From positions 1-11,725 of the forward strand of contig DDQE01000011.1 in NCBI GenBank assembly GCA_002342545.1: a stretch of 11,725 bases of DNA, read 5' to 3'. The DNA comes from Caryophanales bacterium UBA2450 (GTDB lineage: Bacteria > Bacillota_I > Bacilli_A > RFN20 > CAG-826). The translations under genes and the position numbers were made by a program. Under the pieces are notes generated by a model. The model did no database searches. It was not told the origin of the DNA and was given only the letters and a program-made list of their open reading frames with translations. Shown one piece after another: positions 1-6,279 of this stretch. Within the stretch, counting starts at the first letter, position 1. Each line of letters starts with the position of its first letter.

Positions 1-105
1 GAGATCGCTCCTGGTGGATTTGGCCTCATTATTGTTAAAGATTTAACTAAATCTCATAAATACCTTTATAAAGATGGTCACTCAATTATTGAATTAATTT
101 TATAA
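1..105 (+). CDS. C-terminal fragment of an unidentified protein (possibly GHKL/RsbW-like ATPase)
   Basis: Frame 1 is open from the window edge to a TAA at 103-105 and encodes the last 34 residues of a protein. The fragment has a PGGFGLIIVK stretch followed about ten residues later by YLYKDGH and a hydrophobic end. This pattern resembles the end of GHKL ATPases of the anti-sigma-factor kinase type (RsbW/SpoIIAB), where a glycine-rich G2-like box with a GxxLxxK helix is followed by a Y-x-Y-x-D-G-x-N strand. That is a resemblance by eye over a short fragment and the family is not proven. A terminator hairpin follows within 50 bases, so this is probably the end of its transcription unit. Confidence 0.45.
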   Translation, partial: EIAPGGFGLIIVKDLTKSHKYLYKDGHSIIELIL

Positions 106-107
106 TC

Positions 108-136
108 TTGACAAACAAGCGCTAAGCAGTTATCTT
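108..136 (+). promoter_or_regulatory. Sigma-A-type promoter match just before a terminator
   Basis: TTGACA at 108-113 and TATCTT at 131-136 are separated by exactly 17 bases. The -35 box is perfect and the -10 box is fair. The predicted start near 143 is only about 10 bases before the terminator hairpin at 152-178. Most transcripts would therefore stop after about 40 bases unless they read through to the gene at 258. It may be chance in AT-rich DNA. Confidence 0.3.
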
Positions 137-151
137 TTAGACGGTTGGTTT

Positions 152-184
152 GGACCCTAACGCTTGTCGCTTGGGTCCTTTCTT
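152..184 (+). terminator. Rho-independent terminator
   Basis: GGACCC at 152-157 pairs with GGGTCC at 173-178. There is some further pairing inside (CG at 161-162 with CG at 168-169), and TTTCTT follows at 179-184. It ends the upstream gene. The inner segment CGCTTGT (161-167) is also complementary to ACAAGCG at 115-121, so an alternative fold or pseudoknot is possible. Confidence 0.75.
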
Positions 185-257
185 ATAAATTATGTGTATA
201 AAGAAATATTAGCAGACTTTACTTTGTAAGTTTTATTAATTGTGCAATAATAGACAT

Positions 258-695
258 ATGCCAAAATGTAAGAATTGTAATAATCGAATTGATAGATTCA
301 ACAAAGATCGTTGCCCAATTTGTGGAGTTACTTTTCCTTTTGAAGGTATGAATAGTGAGACAGTAGAAATCACCACTAATATTGATGTTGATGGAGTGGA
401 AACCGATTATCGTCCTTGTAGAAAAAAAGAATTATTTCTTTTCTTTGCTTTATTAGGGATTTTTGGCGCTCCTTTCTTTTATTTAAAGAAGAAAAAAGAA
501 GGTATTATTCAACTTGTTTCTAATGTCACTCTGATTGCTTTAATGTCGTTTTTATTAGCCTATTTCACTTCATTAGACGTTTTATATTCCATTCTTATTT
601 CTATTGGCTCAATGTATTTATTTAATATCGTCTTTGGTCTTATTGTTATTGCTCAACCAAATTTAAAAGATGGCAATGACCAATTTGTTGTTTAA
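258..695 (+). CDS. Small zinc-ribbon membrane protein, function unknown
   Basis: This is a 145-residue protein that I cannot assign to a named family. The N-terminus is a short zinc ribbon: C4-x2-C7 and C19-x2-C22, in the arrangement CKNC and CPIC. A polar linker follows, then about three hydrophobic segments at residues 58-76, 84-103 and 107-132, with a basic loop (KKKK) after the first. The likely topology is a cytoplasmic zinc finger on a small membrane anchor. The ATG at 258 is preferred because the cysteine knuckle starts right after it. A TTG 18 bases upstream is in frame but lies in poorly coding sequence. No Shine-Dalgarno sequence is visible, so translation may be weak or leaderless. 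The stop is one base before rsmE, so the two are translationally coupled. This placement suggests an operon, not a shared function. Confidence 0.75.
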   Translation: MPKCKNCNNRIDRFNKDRCPICGVTFPFEGMNSETVEITTNIDVDGVETDYRPCRKKELFLFFALLGIFGAPFFYLKKKKEGIIQLVSNVTLIALMSFLLAYFTSLDVLYSILISIGSMYLFNIVFGLIVIAQPNLKDGNDQFVV

Positions 696-696
696 T

Positions 697-1410
697 ATGC
701 AAAGATATTTTACTGACATTATTAATAATGAAGTTATCTTATCTCAAGATGATGTTTTTCATCTCACTAAAGTCATGAGAACAAAAAATGGTGACTATAT
801 TGAAGTGGTGGATAAAACCACTCATAATGCCTATTTAGCGTTTATTGACTCAATTAATCCAGTTAAAATTCATATTCAAGAACCAATCCTAAAAGATAAT
901 GAACTTCTTAAAGATGTTACAATCTTTTTTGCTTTAGCAAAATCTGATAAAAATGAGTTTGTCATTCAAAAAGCTACTGAACTAGGCGCTAAAAAAGTAG
1001 TCTTATTTCAAGGCAAAAGAAGCGTTGTTAAGTTCTCTAATGATGATTTTAAAAGAAAAGAAGCTAGATATTTTGCAATCGCTAAAGAAGCCAGTGAGCA
1101 GTGTCATCGAGAATATATTCCAATAATTAAATATGTCGACTCTATTAAAGGAGTTAAAGACTATTTAGAAGATCTTAATTTACTTGCTTATGAATTAGAA
1201 GCAGGTCAAGCCACAGCTATCGAAAAAGAATTAAAAGAGCATAAATCAGTTTCTATAATCATTGGTCCAGAAGGCGGCTTTGATGAAAGTGAAGTTAGTT
1301 TTCTTAAAGAGTTAGGATTTAAAACTATATCTTTAGGAAAAAGAATATTAAGATGCGAGACCGCTGCGGTCTACGCTTTAAGCGTTATCTCTTATTTACT
1401 AGAAAAATAA
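697..1410 (+). CDS. rsmE: 16S rRNA (uracil(1498)-N3)-methyltransferase RsmE
   Basis: RsmE methylates N3 of U1498 in 16S rRNA, near the decoding centre, using S-adenosylmethionine. The 237-residue protein has the family layout. An N-terminal PUA-like RNA-binding part (about 1-70) begins with the typical MQRYF. The C-terminal SPOUT domain forms the deep trefoil knot. Visible landmarks are EASEQ at 131-135, GPEGGF at 190-195 and SLGKRILRCETA at 212-223, which together build the SAM pocket. I place the start at ATG 697, since RsmE proteins begin M-Q-R-Y-F. An in-frame ATG at 670 would add nine atypical residues and overlap the upstream gene. No Shine-Dalgarno sequence precedes it, so it probably depends on coupling to the gene ending at 695. 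mtaB starts two bases after its stop codon, giving a compact RNA-modification cluster. Confidence 0.95.
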   Translation: MQRYFTDIINNEVILSQDDVFHLTKVMRTKNGDYIEVVDKTTHNAYLAFIDSINPVKIHIQEPILKDNELLKDVTIFFALAKSDKNEFVIQKATELGAKKVVLFQGKRSVVKFSNDDFKRKEARYFAIAKEASEQCHREYIPIIKYVDSIKGVKDYLEDLNLLAYELEAGQATAIEKELKEHKSVSIIIGPEGGFDESEVSFLKELGFKTISLGKRILRCETAAVYALSVISYLLEK

Positions 1411-1411
1411 T

Positions 1412-2668
1412 ATGAAAACATATACAACTATTTCTTTAGGATGCAAAGTTAACGCTTATGAAATAAGTGCTTTAACTTCGCGTTTAATCGAACTTGGTTA
1501 TAAAGAAGATAATATTAATCCAGATATTGCGATTATTAATACCTGTTCAGTAACTGCCACTGCTGATCAAAAATCTAGACAGCATATTCGTAAATTAATC
1601 AATAATTACCCAAACGCTATCGTGGTGGTTATGGGGTGTTATTCTCAAGGACAACATGAATTTATCAAAAACGAAATAAAACCAGCGATAATTACTGGTA
1701 CTTCTAATCGAGATAAAATCATTGAGGCAATTAAAGAATATGAGTTAACTCATAATCCTATTGATTTAACTAGTTCTAATCCTAGAAACTACGAATACGA
1801 AGAATTAGGTTTAACTACTCATTTTGAAAATGTAAGAGCATACCTTAAGATTCAAGATGGCTGCGATAATTTTTGCAGTTATTGTTTAATTCCTTATCGT
1901 AGAGGTAAAGCCAGAGATAGAGACTCTCAAAGCATTTTAAAAGAAGCAGAATATATTGTCTCTCAAGGCTATAAAGAAATAGTGTTAACCGGAATTCACG
2001 TTGGTGGGTATGGCAAAAACAAAGAATATAGCTTCTCTTCTTTAGTTAAAGATCTTTTAAATATTAAAGGCTTATATAGATTAAGAATTTCTTCTATTGA
2101 AGAAAGTGAAATAGATGATGAGTTAATTAAACTAATTAACACTAAAAATAATCTAGCGACACATTTTCATATTCCCCTTCAAAGTGGGAGTGACACAGTA
2201 TTAAAAAGAATGAATAGGAAGTATAACTCTGAGCAGTTCTTAAATAAAATCAATCTTATTAAAAAAGCTTGCCCTCAAGTCACACTTACTACCGATGTAA
2301 TCGTGGGCTTTCCTGGAGAAAGTGAAGAAGAATTTAATGAGACATATGAATTTATTAAAAGATGTGGCTTTCATCAATTACATGTTTTCCCATTTTCTTC
2401 TAGAGAAGGAACTTTAGCCTCTCATATGCCAAATCAAATTGATCCAAGAATAAAAAAGCAACGCGCTTTAAAGCTCATTGAGTTATCCAATAGTTTGTGG
2501 GATAGTTACACAAACAAGTTTGTGAATAAAGAAGTTGAAGTTCTTGTAGAACAATATGACAATAAGAATAAATGTAATATTGGACATACTTCTAATTATT
2601 TAGAAGTAAAAATACCTAGTGAAATTGATAAATCAGGACAAATTATAAAAACCATTTTCAAAAAGTAA
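1412..2668 (+). CDS. mtaB: tRNA (N6-threonylcarbamoyladenosine(37)-C2)-methylthiotransferase MtaB
   Basis: MtaB is a radical-SAM enzyme that converts t6A37 to ms2t6A37 in tRNAs reading ANN codons. It is 418 residues, the usual length for the family. The N-terminal UPF0004 domain carries the first cluster ligands C11 (SLGCKVNAYE), C45 (NTCSVT) and C76 (MGCYSQ). NTCSVTATAD is typical of MtaB rather than MiaB. The radical-SAM core has C151-x3-C155-x2-C158 in GCDNFCSYC followed by IPYRRGKARDR. The C-terminal part from about residue 355 corresponds to the TRAM RNA-binding domain. All six cysteines are present, so the enzyme should be active. It starts two bases after rsmE. Pairing with rsmE is common in Bacillota, where the two genes sit near prmA and rpsU. 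Confidence 0.95.
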   Translation: MKTYTTISLGCKVNAYEISALTSRLIELGYKEDNINPDIAIINTCSVTATADQKSRQHIRKLINNYPNAIVVVMGCYSQGQHEFIKNEIKPAIITGTSNRDKIIEAIKEYELTHNPIDLTSSNPRNYEYEELGLTTHFENVRAYLKIQDGCDNFCSYCLIPYRRGKARDRDSQSILKEAEYIVSQGYKEIVLTGIHVGGYGKNKEYSFSSLVKDLLNIKGLYRLRISSIEESEIDDELIKLINTKNNLATHFHIPLQSGSDTVLKRMNRKYNSEQFLNKINLIKKACPQVTLTTDVIVGFPGESEEEFNETYEFIKRCGFHQLHVFPFSSREGTLASHMPNQIDPRIKKQRALKLIELSNSLWDSYTNKFVNKEVEVLVEQYDNKNKCNIGHTSNYLEVKIPSEIDKSGQIIKTIFKK

Positions 2669-2716
2669 GATGTAACCGAGTAAATTTAAGATTATTTAGA
2701 AAATGTCTAAAAATAT

Positions 2717-2745
2717 TTGCTTTCCATTCATATAATGAATATAAT
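2717..2745 (+). promoter_or_regulatory. Promoter of rpmF
   Basis: TTGCTT at 2717-2722 and a perfect TATAAT at 2740-2745 are spaced by 17 bases. A second TATAAT at 2731-2736 has no good -35 partner. The start would fall near 2752, giving a leader of about 20 bases that includes the AGGAGG at 2760-2765. Confidence 0.7.
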
Positions 2746-2772
2746 AATCCTCGACTATTAGGAGGTTATCTT

Positions 2773-3045
2773 ATGGCAGTCCCACAAAGAAGAATTAGCA
2801 AAACCCGTAAAAGAATGAGAAGAACTCACTTCAAACTCTCTGTTGAAGGATTAGTTACTTGCCCAAACTGTGGTGAAATGATTAAAGCTCACCATGTTTG
2901 TCCAAAATGTGGATATTACGCAGGTAAAGCTCAATATTTAGATGGAAAATTAGTAAAAGAAGAAAAGAAAGCTGCTTCAGCAAAAAAAGCTCCAGCTAAA
3001 AAATCTTCTAAAGCTAAAGAAGCCGCTAAAGAAGAAGCAAAATAA
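2773..3045 (+). CDS. rpmF: Large ribosomal subunit protein bL32, with extended C-terminal tail
   Basis: bL32 is a small zinc-binding protein of the 50S subunit. The N-terminus (MAVPQRRISKTRKRMRRTHFK) is the classic L32 signature. The zinc ribbon is C30-x2-C33 and C43-x2-C46 (CPNC, CPKC), so this is the cysteine-containing form. L32 is usually about 57-60 residues, but this protein has 90. The extra 30 or so residues (about 61-90) are almost only Lys, Ala, Glu and Ser, a low-complexity tail probably exposed on the ribosome surface or involved in RNA contacts. A strong AGGAGG lies 7 bases before the ATG. The gene has its own promoter and a terminator at 3046-3070, so it forms a monocistronic unit. 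Confidence 0.95.
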   Translation: MAVPQRRISKTRKRMRRTHFKLSVEGLVTCPNCGEMIKAHHVCPKCGYYAGKAQYLDGKLVKEEKKAASAKKAPAKKSSKAKEAAKEEAK

Positions 3046-3070
3046 GGGTCTAACTATAGACTCTTTTTTT
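3046..3070 (+). terminator. Rho-independent terminator of rpmF
   Basis: GGGTCTA at 3046-3052 pairs with TAGACTC at 3057-3063 (one G-T pair, 4-base loop). Seven T follow at 3064-3070. It begins directly after the rpmF stop codon. Confidence 0.9.
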
Positions 3071-3074
3071 GTTG

Positions 3075-3080
3075 TATAAT
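3075..3080 (+). promoter_or_regulatory. Probable -10 box of the deoC promoter
   Basis: A perfect TATAAT lies just after the rpmF terminator, preceded directly by TG (close to an extended -10). No convincing -35 is present, because that position is inside the terminator stem. The leader before the deoC Shine-Dalgarno (TAGGAGA, 3087-3093) would be very short. deoC may also be transcribed by read-through from rpmF. Confidence 0.4.
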
Positions 3081-3100
3081 ATGAGATAGGAGAAAATTAT

Positions 3101-3736
3101 ATGTCATACAATAAATTAATTGATCACACTTTATTAAAACAAGACGCTCAACCTGAGCAAATCGTTAAATTATGTGAAGAAGCTAAAGAATATGACTTTA
3201 TGTCAGTCTGTGTTAATCCTGCTTATGTCCCTTTAGCCTCAGAATGCTTAAAAGGGAGTAATGTTAAAGTTTGTACCGTAATTGGCTTCCCATTAGGAAT
3301 GAATTTAACTAGAACTAAAGTTGAAGAAGCTAAATTATGTATCGCTCAAGGAGCAAGCGAAATTGATATGGTTATCAATGTCGGCATGCTTAAAGCAGGA
3401 CACGATGAATATGTCAAAGAAGAAATTAAACTTCTAAAAGAAGTCGCTGGCAAATTAGTCTTAAAAGTAATTATTGAAACTTGTTTATTAACTGATGAAG
3501 AAAAAGTTAGAGCCTGTAAATTAGCAAAAGAGGCTGGTGCGGACTTTGTTAAAACCTCTACTGGATTCTCTACTGGTGGAGCGACTGTTCATGATGTTAA
3601 ACTCATGAGAGAAACAGTTGGCCCAGAAATGGGAGTTAAGGCTAGTGGTGGAGTGAGAACTCACGAAGACTTACTCGCCATGGTGGAAGCAGGGGCAAAC
3701 CGTATTGGTACCTCTAACGGAACCAAAATTATCTAA
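3101..3736 (+). CDS. deoC: Deoxyribose-phosphate aldolase DeoC
   Basis: DeoC is a class I aldolase that splits 2-deoxy-D-ribose 5-phosphate into glyceraldehyde 3-phosphate and acetaldehyde. It lets the cell use deoxynucleosides as carbon. The 211-residue TIM barrel is near the usual length. Visible motifs are DHTLLK (8-13), CTVIGFPLG (58-66), EIDMVINVG (87-95), KTSTGF (151-156) and VKASGGVRT (179-187). K151 is the Schiff-base lysine, with D90 and K180 as the catalytic partners. The ATG at 3101 follows TAGGAGA at a good distance. It sits alone between two terminators, away from any deo operon, so regulation by deoxynucleosides is not evident from the sequence. Confidence 0.96.
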   Translation: MSYNKLIDHTLLKQDAQPEQIVKLCEEAKEYDFMSVCVNPAYVPLASECLKGSNVKVCTVIGFPLGMNLTRTKVEEAKLCIAQGASEIDMVINVGMLKAGHDEYVKEEIKLLKEVAGKLVLKVIIETCLLTDEEKVRACKLAKEAGADFVKTSTGFSTGGATVHDVKLMRETVGPEMGVKASGGVRTHEDLLAMVEAGANRIGTSNGTKII

Positions 3737-3756
3737 ATCATTATTAAATGATTATT

Positions 3757-3779
3757 AAGGGCCTACAAAGGTCCTTTTT
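3757..3779 (+). terminator. Rho-independent terminator of deoC
   Basis: AAGGGCC at 3757-3763 pairs with GGTCCTT at 3770-3776 (one G-T pair, 6-base loop) and runs into TTTTT at 3775-3779. A separate AT-only hairpin (AATCATT 3736-3742 with AATGATT 3747-3753) overlaps the last base of the deoC stop codon. Confidence 0.85.
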
Positions 3780-3788
3780 GTTACAAAA

Positions 3789-3822
3789 AGTGTTGACTTA
3801 TATTAGTTAACACTAGTAACAT
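3789..3822 (+). promoter_or_regulatory. rpsU promoter overlapped by a 10-bp inverted repeat
   Basis: TTGACT at 3793-3798 and TAACAT at 3817-3822 (18-base spacing) form a plausible promoter for rpsU. AGTGTTGACT (3789-3798) and AGTTAACACT (3805-3814) are inverted copies matching at nine of ten positions, with a 6-base spacer. The repeat covers the -35 box and most of the spacer, where a repressor would block RNA polymerase. No T-run follows, so a terminator is unlikely. Confidence 0.55.
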
Positions 3823-3855
3823 AGTTAAAGCGTTATCGCTAAGGAGGTGAATATC

Positions 3856-4032
3856 ATGCCAAAAGTCGTTGTTCGTGAAAATGAATCATTAGATGATGCA
3901 CTCAGACGTTTTAAACGCCAAGTGAATAAAGCTGGTACGATCCAAGAAGCGAAGAAAAGAGAATTCTATCTTAAACCTGGTTTAAAAAGAAAACTCAAAT
4001 CCGAAAACGCTAGAAGAAAAAATCGTAAGTAA
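3856..4032 (+). CDS. rpsU: Small ribosomal subunit protein bS21
   Basis: bS21 is a small, very basic protein of the 30S platform, near the anti-Shine-Dalgarno end of 16S rRNA, and aids initiation. The 58-residue sequence is typical: PKVVVRENESLDDALRRFKRQV at the start, a basic central helix, and a C-terminal RRKNRK. The ATG at 3856 is the start, since S21 begins M-P-K and a very strong AAGGAGGTGA (3841-3850) lies 5 bases upstream. An in-frame GTG at 3847 sits inside this ribosome binding site. No hairpin with a T-run directly follows rpsU, so transcription probably continues into the initiator tRNA and ends at 4199. Confidence 0.95.
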   Translation: MPKVVVRENESLDDALRRFKRQVNKAGTIQEAKKREFYLKPGLKRKLKSENARRKNRK

Positions 4033-4048
4033 TTACGATAGGTCTGGA

Positions 4049-4071
4049 GGGCCCTTAGACGAGCTACTCCG
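4049..4071 (-). repeat. Partial inverted copy of the initiator tRNA gene
   Basis: GGGCCC (4049-4054) and GACGAGCTAC (4058-4067) are the reverse complements of 4109-4114 and 4099-4108 inside the tRNA, separated here by an extra TTA. CTACTCCG (4064-4071) is the reverse complement of the tRNA 5' part at 4082-4089. The segment is what an antisense tRNA would be after losing its D-loop portion between two CTAC repeats. It could pair with the tRNA in the precursor transcript. Confidence 0.7.
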
Positions 4072-4079
4072 GAAAACAT

Positions 4080-4157
4080 CGCGGAGTAGAGCAGCCTGGT
4101 AGCTCGTCGGGCCCATAACCCGGAGGTCGTGTAGTTCAAATCTCACCTCCGCAACCA
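4080..4157 (+). tRNA. Initiator tRNA-fMet (CAT), atypical
   Basis: The gene has the hallmarks of a bacterial initiator. These are an unpaired C1-A72 at the acceptor end, three G-C pairs (GGG/CCC) next to the anticodon loop, anticodon CAT at 4114-4116, the D-loop AGCCTGGTA, and an encoded CCA at 4155-4157. Two features are abnormal. The anticodon loop reads CCCATAA, so position 33 is C rather than the nearly universal U. The T stem reads GTGTAG against CTCAC, so one T (4132) is bulged and the gene is 78 rather than 77 bases. Both changes could weaken function, so it may be a decaying extra copy. It is probably cotranscribed with rpsU and ends at the terminator 4168-4199. Confidence 0.85.
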
Positions 4158-4167
4158 TTCAAAAGAT

Positions 4168-4199
4168 AACGAGATGATACCAAAAATTATCTCGTTTTT
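4168..4199 (+). terminator. Rho-independent terminator after the tRNA
   Basis: AACGAGATGAT (4168-4178) pairs over 11 positions with ATTATCTCGTT (4186-4196), with one G-T pair and a 7-base loop. It runs into TTTTT at 4195-4199. It closes the rpsU-tRNA transcript. Confidence 0.88.
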
Positions 4200-4376
4200 A
4201 TTATATTTAGGGGCTTTTTTGATAGATTTAACTATTCAGAAGATTCCTGAACAGACAAAAATGTTCATCATTATTAGTGCTCGTAAGGTTCGCGTAGCAT
4301 ACCGATAGGTAAATAACTTAAAGTGCAACTATGCCACTCCCTTGATAGGGGGGACTTGAACTAAAGGCAAATTAAA
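4200..4376. other. Non-coding stretch at the left edge of the inserted element
   Basis: Nothing here looks coding. It contains short inverted repeats (TTCAG/CTGAA around 4234-4250 and GAACA/TGTTC around 4249-4266) and a run of six G after CCCTTGATA near 4340-4352. The chromosome/element junction probably lies here. Serine recombinases cross over at a core of about two bases, so no long direct repeat is expected to mark it. Confidence 0.4.
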
Positions 4377-4402
4377 ACCCAGCAACTCAGCTGGGTGTTT
4401 TT
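4377..4402 (-). terminator. Terminator of the recombinase gene, probably bidirectional
   Basis: ACCCAGC (4377-4383) pairs with GCTGGGT (4390-4396) around a 6-base loop. On the - strand the stem is followed by TTTTAATTT, and on the + strand by GTTTTTG. It lies just beyond the recombinase stop codon and so ends that transcript. It also insulates the element from rpsU/tRNA transcription. Confidence 0.8.
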
Positions 4403-4418
4403 GTCGTTTGCGAAATCA

Positions 4419-6050
4419 TTAAATATTTACATATACCGATAGCTTAAGATGGAGAGTCGTTATCCTCACAGTGTAAGGAACCTCGACTTGCAATTCACCT
4501 GTAGTGGATAGTTTCAATTTCGATACGTCTTTGTTTCCAACAATGATAAGAATGTCATCTTTGCTTTTTGCGTATGCTCTTGAATAAAGATTCTTATAGT
4601 CGAAATCATCAAATGATTCTATTTTGTTGGGAAGCTTGTTAAATTCGCTAATTATTGCCTTTGCTCTGGTTTCTGCTGAATCGACTATCAGAATGGCATT
4701 TTCTAGATTCATTTTTTCAATCGTTAAGGAAGATATCGTTTCCATGATTTCCGTGGTCATAGAAGTGGAATAATCATCAAATTTACCGACAAATTCCTTT
4801 AATTGTTCCTTAAGAGAATTAATTCTCTCATCGATTTCATGGATCCTGTTTTTCTTTTCCTCTACATCGTTTGAGGAAAAGCCCTGGATAAGCAATTCTT
4901 TAAAGTAAGAGATGTTGTCTTTTATTTTTTTGGTTAGTAACGTAAGGCCTAATTTAAATTCATCCACAGGAATGTTCTCGCCTTCGCAGTTTTTGGTGTG
5001 GCGATTGCTGTTGCAGATTAGGAATCTTTTAGCTTTGACAAAGTCCCTACCGTAGTAGTGGTTGACTTTGGAGTTATAGTTGCAGCCACAATGAGCGCAA
5101 ACCACAAACCCTGTGAATTCGCTTACTGGATTCTTACTTTCTCTATTTACCCTAAAATGCTCACACCTTTCATTAAGGACTGCTTGGACGTTATTCCATG
5201 TTTCTCTATTTACGATAGGAGTGTGGCCGTTTCTCACGAGAACCATTTCTTCCTCGCCTCTATTCTTGCTTGAACCAGTGGAACCTATGATTGGCTTGAT
5301 TGTTTTTTGGATTAATGCATCACCCGCATATTTCTCGTTCCTTAGGATAGAACAAATTGTGTTGTGACCCCAGCGGCTATTTCCCGTAGGACTAGGCACA
5401 TGATTTTGCTCTAGGTATTTTATTATCATTGAAGAGCCGCATCCTTCTAGGCACATGGAGTACATGGTCTTTATCCATTTTGCCTCTTCGGGAACGATGG
5501 TGATTTCACCGTTGATTGTTTTATAGCCATAAAGGTTAGGCGGTAGTGCATATTTGCCTTCCTTCTTGTTTTTTGTATATCTCCATTTGACGTTTTCGCT
5601 GATGGTAGTTAGTTCTTCCTCGGCGAATTTAGCGCATAGCGTTATCATTTGGTCGCATTTCGTATCCAACGATGAGATCCCTTGTTCCTCAAAATAGATT
5701 TCAATGCCCTTTAGCCTAAATTCTCTGACTAGTTCAAGCATATCGATTAGATTCCTTGCGAACCTTGATACTGATTTGACTAGGATGATGTCTATAAGGC
5801 CAATTCTGGCATTTTCTATCATAGTGATGAATTCTTTCCTATGAATCGCATCAGAGCCGCTTTTACCGTTATCGGGATAGATTCCAGCAAATTCCCAATG
5901 TGGGTTTTGGATGATAAGAGAGGTGTAATTTTTTATTTGCTCAGCCAAGGAAGTCTCTAAAACCTCTTTGTCATTAGATATTCTTGCGTATGCAGCAACC
6001 CTAAGCTTTCTGTCTTTAGGAATCGGATGTAATGATTTAATTTGCTCCAT
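4419..6050 (-). CDS. Large serine recombinase (phage/ICE integrase type)
   Basis: This 543-residue site-specific recombinase integrates or excises DNA through a serine-DNA intermediate. The resolvase domain (about 17-155) begins AAYARIS with nucleophile S25. Catalytic arginines lie at R23, R96 and R99 in KSVSRFARN. The recombinase domain (about 165-300) shows LYGYK and the conserved ILRNEKYAGDA. The zinc ribbon uses C318, C321, C346 and C355, and the segment at about 395-460 looks like the coiled coil that controls integration direction. All parts are present, so it may still be active. AAAGGAGG at 6056-6063 lies 5 bases before the ATG. The start overlaps the end of the small upstream ORF by 14 bases, indicating co-expression. 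A second gene on the opposite strand within this region is not credible. Confidence 0.93.
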   Translation of the reverse strand: MEQIKSLHPIPKDRKLRVAAYARISNDKEVLETSLAEQIKNYTSLIIQNPHWEFAGIYPDNGKSGSDAIHRKEFITMIENARIGLIDIILVKSVSRFARNLIDMLELVREFRLKGIEIYFEEQGISSLDTKCDQMITLCAKFAEEELTTISENVKWRYTKNKKEGKYALPPNLYGYKTINGEITIVPEEAKWIKTMYSMCLEGCGSSMIIKYLEQNHVPSPTGNSRWGHNTICSILRNEKYAGDALIQKTIKPIIGSTGSSKNRGEEEMVLVRNGHTPIVNRETWNNVQAVLNERCEHFRVNRESKNPVSEFTGFVVCAHCGCNYNSKVNHYYGRDFVKAKRFLICNSNRHTKNCEGENIPVDEFKLGLTLLTKKIKDNISYFKELLIQGFSSNDVEEKKNRIHEIDERINSLKEQLKEFVGKFDDYSTSMTTEIMETISSLTIEKMNLENAILIVDSAETRAKAIISEFNKLPNKIESFDDFDYKNLYSRAYAKSKDDILIIVGNKDVSKLKLSTTGELQVEVPYTVRITTLHLKLSVYVNI

Positions 6051-6279
6051 TTTTGCCTCCTTTCAAAACTACGACTTCATAATTCAGTGTTCTTTTTTCG
6101 TTTGAAACACTAGAAGAATAAGTGGGTACAAGTTGAAGTAGTGGATGAACCTCGGTAGTAGCGAGGCTATCTTTTGATACGATAAATCTTAATGAACCAT
6201 CCTTTTTTCTAATCACCATTTTTATAACGTTTCTAATTAAACTATTAGTTGGATTATGGTCGTCATCATTTTCAAGCAT
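6037..6279 (-). CDS. Small protein upstream of the recombinase, unknown function
   Basis: This ORF of 80 residues overlaps the recombinase start by 14 bases, and its C-terminal codons contain the recombinase ribosome binding site (Lys-Gly-Gly from AAAGGAGGC). This overlap strongly suggests translational coupling. The protein is hydrophilic with an acidic N-terminus (LENDDDHN) and has no recognisable domain. No good ribosome binding site precedes the first ATG, and M21 (MVIRKKDGS) is an alternative start. The first codons abut the HNH gene on the other strand, so its 5' end may be truncated at a deletion junction. A directionality factor would be an attractive guess for a small gene beside a serine integrase, but nothing in the sequence shows it. 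Confidence 0.5.
   Translation of the reverse strand: MLENDDDHNPTNSLIRNVIKMVIRKKDGSLRFIVSKDSLATTEVHPLLQLVPTYSSSVSNEKRTLNYEVVVLKGGKNGAN

Noticed and set aside
4033..4080. A T-box or riboswitch leader before the tRNA, suggested by pairing with tRNA sequence.
   Set aside because: The complementarity is to the adjacent tRNA's own D-arm and anticodon stem. There is no T-box consensus, no anti-terminator/terminator pair and no downstream coding gene.
4200..4380. A tRNA-like or other structural RNA gene on the - strand, suggested by a TTCAAGT stretch near 4354.
   Set aside because: The putative T arm has no matching stem and no acceptor or anticodon arm could be drawn.
5058..5367. Two open frames of 71 and 84 codons on the + strand inside the recombinase gene.
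   Set aside because: They lie antisense to a well-supported recombinase with conserved residues throughout, have no ribosome binding site and look like translation shadows.
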